From the NCBI GenBank assembly GCA_003541285.1, contig DPMS01000869.1:1-5342 (forward strand): DNA of 5,342 nucleotides. The letters run 5' to 3'. The first letter of the stretch is position 1, and the number at the start of each line of letters is the position of its first letter. The notes below the pieces were generated by a model. The model saw only the letters and a list, made by a program, of their open reading frames with translations. It was not told the DNA's origin and searched no databases. Below, one piece after another: positions 1 to 5,121 of this stretch. The DNA is from Actinomycetota bacterium (GTDB lineage Bacteria; Actinomycetota; Actinomycetes; Streptosporangiales; Streptosporangiaceae). Position numbers and translations under genes: made by a program.

Positions 1-441
1 CCGCCCGGCAGCGCGGATCTGGCCGGGTACTACGCGGCCGTGGCGGACGCCGCCGCTGGTCACCCGGTGCTGGCCTACCACTTCCCGAAGGTGTCGGCGC
101 CGGGCATTCCGGTAGCGGCGCTGGCCGGGCTGCCGGTGGCAGGGGTCAAGGACTCCACCGGCGATCCGGACCGGCTGCTGGACGAACTGGCGCACTACCC
201 GGGCGCGACCTATACGGGATCGTCGGCCGTGCTCGCCCTGGCCGGGCCGATGGGGGCGGCGGGTGCCATCCTTGCCCTCGCCAACATCGAGCCGGAGCGA
301 TGCGTGGCCGCCCTGGCGGGCGATGCCCGTGCCCAGCTTGCGCTCGCCGACCGCCACCTGGAGGTCAAGCAGGGCGGCATCGCGGCGCTGAAGGCGCTGC
401 TCGCCGCCGAGCGCGGCATCCCGGCGGGAGTCCGGGGCTAG
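1..441 (+). CDS. DapA/NAL/KDG-aldolase family lyase, C-terminal half (5'-partial)
   Basis: The reading frame is already open at base 1 and ends at TAG 439-441, leaving 146 residues of a protein that is normally about 300. It is a class I (Schiff-base) TIM-barrel lyase of the dihydrodipicolinate synthase/N-acetylneuraminate lyase/KDG aldolase family, a cytoplasmic pyruvate-dependent aldolase. Seen in the sequence: the AYHFP segment at residues 25-29, matching the YNxP motif whose Tyr is the proton relay; GVKDSTGD at 48-55 with Lys50 as the Schiff-base lysine; and the late-barrel block around YTGSSAVLALAG, followed by the usual GA(A)G and N-x-x-P(E) pattern. In true DapA an SRTG segment supplies an Arg after the YNxP motif. 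Here the segment reads PKVSAPG with no Arg, so a lysine-pathway role is doubtful and the substrate is open. The GTG at 40 is internal. A small ORF follows after about 105 bp. Confidence 0.88.
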   Translation, partial: PPGSADLAGYYAAVADAAAGHPVLAYHFPKVSAPGIPVAALAGLPVAGVKDSTGDPDRLLDELAHYPGATYTGSSAVLALAGPMGAAGAILALANIEPERCVAALAGDARAQLALADRHLEVKQGGIAALKALLAAERGIPAGVRG

Positions 442-454
442 CGGGCGGCAGCTT

Positions 455-498
455 CCTGAGACACCTCTCATCGGGGTCTCACGGTCACCTCACGCGGG
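455..498 (+). promoter_or_regulatory. Four phased 11-bp direct repeats, OmpR/PhoB-type operator candidate
   Basis: Successive 11-bp units read CCTGAGACACC (455-465), TCTCATCGGGG (466-476), TCTCACGGTCA (477-487) and CCTCACGCGGG (488-498). The core (T/C)CTCA recurs at exactly 11-bp steps at 466, 477 and 488, with a degenerate CCTGA at 455. Tandem head-to-tail sites with 11-bp pitch are the known binding mode of OmpR/PhoB-family response regulators. A gene remnant of that family lies 215 bp downstream on the opposite strand. An 8-bp perfect palindrome TTCGCGAA (499-506) follows at once. The same DNA can form an imperfect hairpin (457-465 with 473-481), so it may also help end transcription of the upstream lyase gene. 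Operator function is inferred from spacing and position. Confidence 0.55.
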
Positions 499-532
499 TT
501 CGCGAAAGTCAGAAGTAAGCGAAGACGCCCTC

Positions 533-538
533 AGGAGG
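533..538 (+). promoter_or_regulatory. Ideal Shine-Dalgarno AGGAGG for the 42-residue ORF
   Basis: AGGAGGT matches the 16S rRNA 3' end over seven bases and sits 8 nt before the ATG at 547. This is the strongest ribosome-binding site in the window and the main reason to treat the following small ORF as real. Confidence 0.8.
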
Positions 539-546
539 TAACCACC

Positions 547-675
547 ATGGCCCACATCGAGCACAGCAGCCGGGGATTCGAGCGGCAGCGCGAGAACACG
601 CGCGACTCCGGGCACCACGACACCAGCAGCAAGGACACCCATCCGGAGAGCGCGGACACCAGCCGCGACAGGTGA
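547..675 (+). CDS. Small, highly polar 42-residue protein, unknown function
   Basis: The ATG at 547 lies 8 nt after AGGAGG and the frame closes at TGA 673-675, giving 42 residues. It begins MAHIEHSSRGFERQRENT and ends ADTSRDR. The composition is extreme: seven Ser, six Arg, five His, five Asp, four Glu and four Thr, no Cys, and almost no hydrophobic residues beyond Ile4 and Phe11. It has no signal peptide or membrane segment and should be disordered in the cytoplasm. I do not recognise a family. The phased repeats at 455-498 lie just upstream, where a response regulator would activate a promoter, so regulated expression is plausible. It converges with the truncated response regulator, whose stop lies 37 bp beyond. 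The strong ribosome-binding site argues for translation; the short length and lack of homology argue for caution. Confidence 0.6.
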   Translation: MAHIEHSSRGFERQRENTRDSGHHDTSSKDTHPESADTSRDR

Positions 676-712
676 GCGCGACGGCCACAAGCCCGGGGCT
701 CATTGCTGGGAG

Positions 713-1285
713 CTAGCCGGCGGGGACGGCCAGCGGAGCGGAGGGTTCCCGGACGAGCCGGTAGCCGGCGCCACGGATCGTGGCGATCCGGCCATGCCCG
801 ATCTTGTTGCGCAGGTACCGGATGTAGACCTCGACCACGTTGGAGCACGGGTCATAGCCGTAACCCCACACGTGGCTGAGCAACTGCTCGCGGCTTAGCA
901 CCTGGCCCGGATGGCGCAAGAAGACCTCGGCCAGGGCGAACTCCCGGGGGGACAGGTCGATGACCTGGCCCGCCGCCTCGGCCTGGCGGGTGCGCAGGTC
1001 GAGGCTGAGGTCCCCGTTGCGCAGCACGAACTGCTCACGGGCCGGGCCGGGCCGCAGCCGGGCCCGCACCCTGGCCAGCAGTTCTGGCAGCCGGAACGGC
1101 TTGCTCAGGTAGTCGTCCGCCCCGCCGTCCAGGCAGGCGACGATGTCATCGGGGGTGTTGCGGGCGGTGAGGACGATGACCGGCAGCCGGACCTGCCTGC
1201 GCCGCAGCTCCGCCAGTACCCCGGAGCCGTCCAGGCCCGGCAGGCCCAGGTCGAGCAGCAGCAGGTCGAACTCGCCGGTCCGCCT
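713..1285 (-). pseudogene. OmpR/PhoB-family response regulator, 5'-truncated
   Basis: Read on the minus strand to TAG (713-715), about 188 residues match a two-component response regulator from receiver strand beta-3 onward. The phosphoacceptor Asp lies in LLLLDLGLPGLDG, the conserved Thr in VLTAR, and the conserved Lys in YLSKPF. After a short linker comes a complete winged-helix Trans_reg_C domain, with LSPREFALAEVF, LSREQLLSHVWG, VVEVYIRYLRNKIG and the terminal IRGAGYRLV. The first 40-odd residues are missing: beta-1 with the Asp-Asp/Glu-Asp acidic pair that binds Mg2+, alpha-1, beta-2 and alpha-2. Homology stops near 1277-1285. Upstream on this strand the open frame (to 1453) is only the antisense of an ABC-transporter remnant, giving Arg-rich nonsense. 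No partner histidine kinase is in the window. The protein could not be phosphorylated normally, but an internally started product could still bind DNA. Confidence 0.75.
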
Positions 1286-1519
1286 ACGGGCGGCCGGGGG
1301 CGACGCATGCGCAGATCCGCGCCGCCGCGCAGCGCGCGGGGGTGGCTGCCTTCGCCGGCGCCTTGCCCGGCGGCCTTGACACCCAGGTGGGCGAGCAGCA
1401 CCAATGGTAAGACGGTCGTCCTGGTCACCCACCAGCCCCAGCTCACCGCCCACGCGAACCAGGTGCTCCGGGTCGAGGACGGCCGCATCGTCACAGCCGC
1501 CACGGCCCAGTCCGCATGA
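1279..1519 (+). pseudogene. ABC-transporter ATP-binding domain remnant, internally deleted
   Basis: Two pieces of one nucleotide-binding domain lie in adjacent frames. The first (about 1282-1399) reads AYGRPGATHAQIRAAA then LPGGLDTQVGEQ. That is the helical-subdomain stretch just before the LSGGQ signature in exporter-type ABC ATPases (MsbA- or CydCD-like). It runs into HQW and a stop at 1408-1410. The second (about 1394/1403-1519, next frame) reads NGKTVVLVTHQPQLTAHANQ then VLRVEDGRIV. It contains the H-loop (switch) His and the end of the domain, then TGA 1517-1519. Missing between them are roughly 60 residues: the LSGGQ signature, Walker B and D-loop. Walker A and the membrane domain are absent upstream, replaced by the opposite-strand response-regulator remnant. 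It cannot encode a working ATPase. It reads as a deletion scar left by at least two rearrangements. Confidence 0.72.
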
Positions 1520-1540
1520 CCGGGCGGTGATCGGCGTGTT

Positions 1541-1561
1541 GCCCGCCGTACCGCGGCGGGC
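1541..1561. terminator. GC hairpin between the PAP2 gene and the ABC remnant
   Basis: GCCCGCCG (1541-1548) pairs perfectly with CGGCGGGC (1554-1561) across the 5-nt loop TACCG. It starts immediately after the minus-strand PAP2 stop codon (1562-1564) and 22 bp after the plus-strand ABC-remnant stop. It is well placed as a bidirectional terminator. There is no T-tract on either side, which is common for actinobacterial hairpins, so strength is uncertain. Confidence 0.6.
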
Positions 1562-2260
1562 TCAGCCGGCCACGTGTGAGCGCGGGCTACTGGGAGCCGG
1601 CTGGCCGTTGACCGGGCCGGCCGGGAGCGGCCGCGCACCGGCGGTGAGCAGCGGTCGCAACGGGGTGGCGGTCAGCCGCCTGACCAGGCTTGTGAGCGGG
1701 ATCCGCGCGATGATCCACCCGATGAGCACGACGGCGGCGCCGAGCGCGAAGCCGGCCGCCACGTCCTGCGGGTAGTGCGCCCCGATGTAGACCCGGGCGG
1801 CACACATCACCACGCCCGCCACGGCAGCGATGATGCCCAGGCGGCGGTGGTACAGCAGCAGGCCGGCCGTCACGGCACCGGCCACGGTGGCGTGATCGGA
1901 TGGGAAGGAGAAGTCCGTGCTGTGGCCGGCCAGGACGAGGATGTGCGGCAGGCTCTGCCAGGGCCGGGCCTCGGCCACCGCATGGTTGACCGGCTGCGCC
2001 ACGAGAACCGCGATGGCCGTGCCGGCCATCGCCCACAGCGCCGCTGCCATCACCCGCGCGTCGCCCCGTCGGCGGGCCAGCCACCAGCCGGCCACCAGCA
2101 GCAGGCCGAACAGCGCGACGCCGTAGTTGGCGTAGGCGAGCATCGGCGCGTGCAGCCAGCCGGTGTGCTGCGCGAAGTGATTGACATCCAGGAACAGGGT
2201 CTTGTCCCAGCCGTAAGCCCCGGAGGTACGGGGAACCGGGATAGGTGAGCCACCAGCCAC
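1562..2260 (-). CDS. PAP2-family membrane phosphatase
   Basis: This 232-residue integral membrane protein belongs to the type-2 phosphatidic acid phosphatase superfamily, which hydrolyses lipid phosphates or diphosphates such as undecaprenyl diphosphate at the membrane surface. Motifs seen: motif 1 ends in ARP (Arg99-Pro100), motif 2 is FPSDH (catalytic-pair His123), and motif 3 is ARVYIGAHYPQDV (Arg156, nucleophile His162, Asp166). The usual Lys opening motif 1 (K-x6-RP) is Asn92 here. Hydrophobic segments lie near residues 45-61, 70-90, 124-137, 141-155 and 168-187, with an Arg/Pro-rich tail. The start is the GTG at 2258-2260: an in-frame stop lies 12 bp upstream, and no other start precedes the conserved part. 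No clear Shine-Dalgarno is visible, fitting translation coupled to the upstream deacetylase gene 51 bp away on the same strand. Substrate unknown. Confidence 0.87.
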   Translation of the reverse strand: MAGGSPIPVPRTSGAYGWDKTLFLDVNHFAQHTGWLHAPMLAYANYGVALFGLLLVAGWWLARRRGDARVMAAALWAMAGTAIAVLVAQPVNHAVAEARPWQSLPHILVLAGHSTDFSFPSDHATVAGAVTAGLLLYHRRLGIIAAVAGVVMCAARVYIGAHYPQDVAAGFALGAAVVLIGWIIARIPLTSLVRRLTATPLRPLLTAGARPLPAGPVNGQPAPSSPRSHVAG

Positions 2261-2311
2261 ACTCAGACGCTATCGCTTCGTGGACTTCCAGCGAACGGAA
2301 GATGGCCAGAT

Positions 2312-3004
2312 TCAGAACGAAGCTTGACCCTGGCGTGCGAACAGCAGGTGCTCGGTGGAGCCGAGCAGCTCCAGGCGCCGGTGCAGCACGGCATTGCCGG
2401 TGGCCTGGCTGGTGTGGCAGGCGATCGCGTCCCACTGCCGCGCCCGGTCGACGGGCAGTGCGGTGAGGTCGGTGGGCTGCCGCCCGGCGAAGCAGGTGCC
2501 GAACTCCTCGTTCAGCGTGGCCGCGACCGCGGCCGGCAGCGCCCATAGCAGCACCGGGATACCCAGCACGCCCGCTGCGGCCAGCGCGGCGGCCGTGGCG
2601 TGGATGTGATCGGGATGGCCGGTGACCCCGCTGACGTCGAAGGCGAGCAGGTGGCTGGGACGCACCAGGCGGGCAAGCCGGACCACATGCGCCGCGAGTT
2701 CGGCCGGCGGCACCGCGCTGAGGGTGCCGTCGGGGTAACTGAGCAACTCGGCATGGCCGACACCCAGGACGCTGGTAGCCGCCGCGAACTCAGCGGGACG
2801 CACCTGGCCGAGGTCGCCGTCACAGCCATGCAGCGAGGACGCTTCGCCATGGGTGAAGCACAGCACCGCGGCCGCCGACCCCCGGCCGGTGAGCCGCTCC
2901 ATCACCCCGCCGAGCCCGAATGACTCGTCGTCGGGGTGTGCGACCACCGCGAGCACCGACGTCACCCCGGTCAGCAGGTCGGCAGAGGCTCCCGTGGCCG
3001 CCAT
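2312..3004 (-). CDS. PIG-L/LmbE-family zinc-dependent N-deacetylase
   Basis: A 230-residue cytoplasmic enzyme of the GlcNAc-PI/mycothiol/LmbE deacetylase family, which removes an acetyl group from N-acetylated amino-sugars or related compounds using one zinc. Motifs seen: strand then VVAHPDDES, with His23 and Asp26 as probable zinc ligands and Asp25 as the likely base; FTHGEAS at 50-56; the R-x2-E-x3-A then LGV and YPDGTL block at 69-95; and FDVSGVTGHPDH, with His133 as third zinc ligand. At 230 residues it is shorter than MshB (about 300), so a mycothiol role is not supported. The ATG at 3002-3004 is chosen because GGAGGTGA sits 7 nt upstream; the open frame runs to 3109 but the extra 35 residues are Gly/Arg low complexity. 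The PAP2 gene follows 51 bp later, probably in the same transcript. Confidence 0.88.
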   Translation of the reverse strand: MAATGASADLLTGVTSVLAVVAHPDDESFGLGGVMERLTGRGSAAAVLCFTHGEASSLHGCDGDLGQVRPAEFAAATSVLGVGHAELLSYPDGTLSAVPPAELAAHVVRLARLVRPSHLLAFDVSGVTGHPDHIHATAAALAAAGVLGIPVLLWALPAAVAATLNEEFGTCFAGRQPTDLTALPVDRARQWDAIACHTSQATGNAVLHRRLELLGSTEHLLFARQGQASF

Positions 3005-3010
3005 CGCCTC

Positions 3011-3040
3011 ACCTCCGCCCGCCCGACCTCCGCCCGCCCG
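3011..3040 (-). repeat. Perfect 15-bp tandem duplication carrying the deacetylase Shine-Dalgarno
   Basis: The plus-strand unit ACCTCCGCCCGCCCG occurs at 3011-3025 and again at 3026-3040 without mismatch. On the minus strand each copy contains GGAGGT. The copy at 3012-3016 is correctly spaced (7 nt) from the ATG at 3004, and the second lies 15 nt further upstream. It probably arose by slippage in a C/G-rich stretch and could alter initiation efficiency. Confidence 0.8.
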
Positions 3041-3078
3041 CGAGGGGGCCGTCACAGTCCCGCCGCCGTGACCGGCGA

Positions 3079-3096
3079 GCGGGGGGCACCCCCCGC
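3079..3096. repeat. Perfect G6/C6 palindrome in the divergent control region
   Basis: GCGGGGGG (3079-3086), CA, CCCCCCGC (3089-3096): eight perfectly matched bases per arm with a 2-nt centre. It lies 75 bp before the deacetylase start and 6 bp from a second palindrome. It could be a protein-binding site, or a leader hairpin if transcription of the deacetylase starts beyond it. As an RNA hairpin a 2-nt loop is too tight, so the innermost pair would open. Confidence 0.6.
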
Positions 3097-3101
3097 ACCC
3101 G

Positions 3102-3111
3102 TTATGCATAA
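3102..3111. repeat. 10-bp perfect palindrome TTATGCATAA
   Basis: A self-complementary AT-rich 10-mer in otherwise extremely GC-rich DNA. It contains CATAAT on the plus strand (3107-3112) and overlaps TATTAT on the minus strand (3108-3113). Both resemble -10 elements, so this is the likely melting region of one or both divergent promoters. No convincing -35 hexamer was found for either direction. Confidence 0.5.
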
Positions 3112-3128
3112 TACCCCTTGGGGGATTA
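3109..3128. promoter_or_regulatory. Inverted repeat resembling a CsoR/CstR-family operator
   Basis: TAATACCCCTTGGGGGATTA: the left arm TAATACCCC (3109-3117) and right arm GGGGGATTA (3120-3128) pair at eight of nine positions around TT. AT-rich ends flanking a C-tract/G-tract core are the known operator form of CsoR/RcnR/FrmR/CstR repressors, which sense copper, nickel, formaldehyde or persulfides. It sits between divergent genes and overlaps -10-like sequences, so it could control the class-V PLP enzyme, the deacetylase, or both. No regulator of this family is encoded in the window. Assignment rests on resemblance only. Confidence 0.45.
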
Positions 3129-3216
3129 AACGCCCTAGGTCCCCGCCGGATAGGACCAACGGCCCCGCCCCGCCCGCCCCGGCGGGGACATGCTCAAGGA
3201 AAGACAACGGCCAGCC

Positions 3217-3222
3217 AGGGAG
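3217..3222 (+). promoter_or_regulatory. Shine-Dalgarno AGGGAG deciding the GTG start at 3229
   Basis: AGGGAG followed by six bases and the in-frame GTG at 3229. The competing ATG at 3190 has only the G-run of a CCCC-GGC-GGGG stretch before it. This favours the shorter protein, with a leader of about 100 bp after the operator-like repeat at 3109-3128. Confidence 0.5.
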
Positions 3223-3228
3223 ACTGCG

Positions 3229-4980
3229 GTGGCACGAGCAGGAGCGCGAGCGCGGCGGGAGGACCGGCCGGTGGTTCACCGCGCCGGGCAGGAGGGGCCT
3301 GCCCCGACCTCGCCGATGCTGGAACGCATCAGGGCCGGCATCATCGGCGAGGGTGAGGTGATGGACGGGCCTTACGGGCCGCGCAGCATCACCTATGCCG
3401 ACTTCACCGCGTCCGGCCGGTCACTGGACTTCATCGAGGATTTCATCGTCGGCGAGGTGCTGCCCCGCTACGCCAACACTCACACCGAGAGTTCGGGCAC
3501 CGGCCTGCAGACCAGCCGGCTCCGCGAGGACGCCCGCGCGATCATCCATGACGCGGTCGGCGGCACCGATGAGGACATCGTCATCTTCTGTGGCCCGGGT
3601 GCCACCAGCGCGATCAGCAAGCTGGTGGGAATCCTGGAAATCCGGCTGCCGAACGGCCTTGCGGAGCGCTACCACCTGCTCGATTCGATCCCGCCCGGGC
3701 AGCGGCCGGTCGTGTTTGTGGGCCCGTACGAGCATCACTCCAACGAACTGCCGTGGCGGGAATCGATCGCGGACGTCGTCGTGATCGGCGCGGACGCCGA
3801 TGGCCACATCGACCTCGCGCACCTGGCGGCGGAACTGGCCCGTTACGCTGGCCGGCCGCTGCTGATCGGCAGTTTCTCGGCCGCCTCGAACGTGACCGGG
3901 ATCCTGTCCGACACCAGCGCGATCGCCACGCTGCTGCACTCCCACGGGGCACTGTCGTTCTGGGACTATGCGGCGGCCGGGCCGTACGCGCCGATCCGGA
4001 TGGGACCCACCGCTCCTGGCCGCGGCGACTACAAGGACGCGATCTTCCTGTCCCCGCACAAGTTCATCGGCGGGCCGCAGACTCCGGGGGTGCTGGTGGT
4101 GCGGCGTGACCTGGTCCGTAACAAGGTGCCGACGGTGCCCGGCGGCGGCACGGTCGCGTTCGTGGACCCGGTCGGCCACCGCTACCTCGATGACCCGGTG
4201 GCCAGGGAAGAGGGCGGCACCCCGGCCATCGTGGAGTCGATCCGGGCGGGCCTGGTGTTCGGCCTCAAGCAGGCGGTCGGCACCGGCCTGATCGCCGCCC
4301 GCGAGGAGCGGCTGTGGCGGAACGCGCTGGCGCGGTGGAGTGCCAATCCCAGCATCGAGATCCTCGGCAACCACGAATCCGCCCGGCTGTCGATCATCTC
4401 CTTCCGGGTCCCGAAGGGGCCGCTGTACCTGCACCACAACTTCGTGGTCGCGGTGCTCAACGACCTGTTCGGCATCCAGTCGCGGGGCGGCTGCTCATGT
4501 GCCGGGCCGTACGGGCACCGGCTGCTGGGCATCGACGAGATCCACTCGCACGCGTTCCGCGACGAGATCAGCCTCGGCTGCGAGGGCATCAAGCCCGGCT
4601 GGACCCGGGTCAACTTCAACTACTTCATCTCCGACGCCACCCGCGACTACCTGATCGACGCGGTCGACCTGGTCGCGACGTACGGGCACCGGCTGCTGCC
4701 CGACTATCTGTTCGACCCCGGCACCGGGCTCTGGCGGCACCGGGAGGGTCCGGGCGAGCCGGCGTTGCGGCTGGCTGATGTCCGGTTCGACGGCAGCGGC
4801 CTCACCTACCCGCACCACCGGGAGCGTGCCGGGGAGGAGGCGCTCGCCGCGCAGCTGGAAGCCGGCCGCCAGGTGCTGGCCAGCCGGGCGGACAGGATCG
4901 GCGATGGCCCGACCGGGCTGCCCGCCGACTTCGAGCGGCTGCGCTGGTTCCACCTCCCGCCTTCCTGCCTGGCCAGGTAG
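3229..4980 (+). CDS. Class-V aminotransferase-fold PLP enzyme (cysteine desulfurase-like)
   Basis: A 583-residue cytoplasmic PLP-dependent enzyme of fold type I, class V. From the GTG start: conserved homology begins near MLERIRAGIIG (30), then DGPYGPRSITYADFTASGR, ANTHTESSGTG, EHHSNELPW (168-176, equivalent to EHHANIVPW of SufS), GSFSAASNVTG, FWDYAA with Asp246 for the PLP ring nitrogen, and SPHKFIGGPQTPG with Lys278 as the PLP lysine. A C-terminal domain carries RGGCSCAGPYGH, where Cys422 and Cys424 lie near the catalytic-Cys region of desulfurases. It is well over the roughly 400 residues of SufS/IscS, with an extra C-terminal part of about 90 residues after the fold. The GTG at 3229 is preferred because AGGGAG (3217-3222) lies 6 nt upstream; an in-frame ATG at 3190 adds 13 residues but has a poor ribosome-binding site. 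Desulfurase activity is not proven; selenocysteine lyase or another beta-elimination is possible. Confidence 0.87.
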   Translation: MARAGARARREDRPVVHRAGQEGPAPTSPMLERIRAGIIGEGEVMDGPYGPRSITYADFTASGRSLDFIEDFIVGEVLPRYANTHTESSGTGLQTSRLREDARAIIHDAVGGTDEDIVIFCGPGATSAISKLVGILEIRLPNGLAERYHLLDSIPPGQRPVVFVGPYEHHSNELPWRESIADVVVIGADADGHIDLAHLAAELARYAGRPLLIGSFSAASNVTGILSDTSAIATLLHSHGALSFWDYAAAGPYAPIRMGPTAPGRGDYKDAIFLSPHKFIGGPQTPGVLVVRRDLVRNKVPTVPGGGTVAFVDPVGHRYLDDPVAREEGGTPAIVESIRAGLVFGLKQAVGTGLIAAREERLWRNALARWSANPSIEILGNHESARLSIISFRVPKGPLYLHHNFVVAVLNDLFGIQSRGGCSCAGPYGHRLLGIDEIHSHAFRDEISLGCEGIKPGWTRVNFNYFISDATRDYLIDAVDLVATYGHRLLPDYLFDPGTGLWRHREGPGEPALRLADVRFDGSGLTYPHHRERAGEEALAAQLEAGRQVLASRADRIGDGPTGLPADFERLRWFHLPPSCLAR

Positions 4981-4994
4981 CGCGCGGCGCTCGT

Positions 4995-5008
4995 GCCCCG
5001 CCCGGGGC
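4995..5008 (+). terminator. Possible short GC hairpin after the PLP enzyme gene
   Basis: GCCCC (4995-4999) pairs with GGGGC (5004-5008) across the 4-nt loop GCCC, starting 14 bp after the stop. No T-tract follows and the stem is only 5 bp, so this is a weak terminator candidate. The rest of 5009-5091 has no gene, only the short repeats described in the findings. Confidence 0.3.
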
Positions 5009-5091
5009 CGGCATGGAGGTGCCTGTCTATGCGCGTCAATGCCACATTCATGCCAAACGTGCCTGTCCGCTGTCAGCGATAGGCAACCCGT

Positions 5092-5111
5092 GTATCTCAT
5101 TTGTGAGATAC
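5092..5111. promoter_or_regulatory. Perfect 20-bp inverted repeat, operator for the HTH gene
   Basis: GTATCTCATTTGTGAGATAC: 8-bp arms (5092-5099 and 5104-5111) match perfectly around TTTG. It ends 10 bp before the probable ATG at 5122. Its right edge overlaps TACCGT (5109-5114), a TAnnnT actinobacterial -10 that would place the transcript start at about 5121-5122. A dimeric regulator bound here would block transcription of the HTH gene, so autorepression is the simplest reading. Confidence 0.65.
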
Positions 5112-5121
5112 CGTTTGATGT

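Noticed and set aside
690..700. AGCCC-G-GGGCT palindrome as a terminator between the small ORF and the response-regulator remnant
   Set aside because: The arms are separated by one base, so a hairpin loop could not form without losing most pairs, and no T-tract follows.
1286..1453. N-terminal extension of the response-regulator frame giving a 246-residue protein
   Set aside because: The added residues are Arg-rich and are the antisense of the ABC ATPase remnant. They bear no resemblance to a receiver beta-1/alpha-1, so the frame is open by GC bias only.
2285..2301. CTTCC/GGAAG inverted repeat between the deacetylase and PAP2 genes
   Set aside because: Only 5-bp arms with a 7-nt gap; easily found by chance, and its position inside a probable operon gives no support.
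1587..2546. 319-residue minus-strand frame overlapping both the PAP2 and deacetylase genes
   Set aside because: It is an out-of-frame shadow of two genes with intact catalytic motifs, and its sequence is Arg/Ala/Gly-rich with no domain.
3005..3109. Extension of the deacetylase to an upstream start at 3109
   Set aside because: The 35 extra residues are Gly/Arg low complexity from the tandem duplication and G-tracts. The ATG at 3004 has an excellent Shine-Dalgarno.
3421..4437. Long 338-residue open frame antisense to the PLP enzyme gene
   Set aside because: It lacks recognisable motifs and lies opposite a gene with clear conserved motifs along its whole length; such shadows are common in very GC-rich coding DNA.
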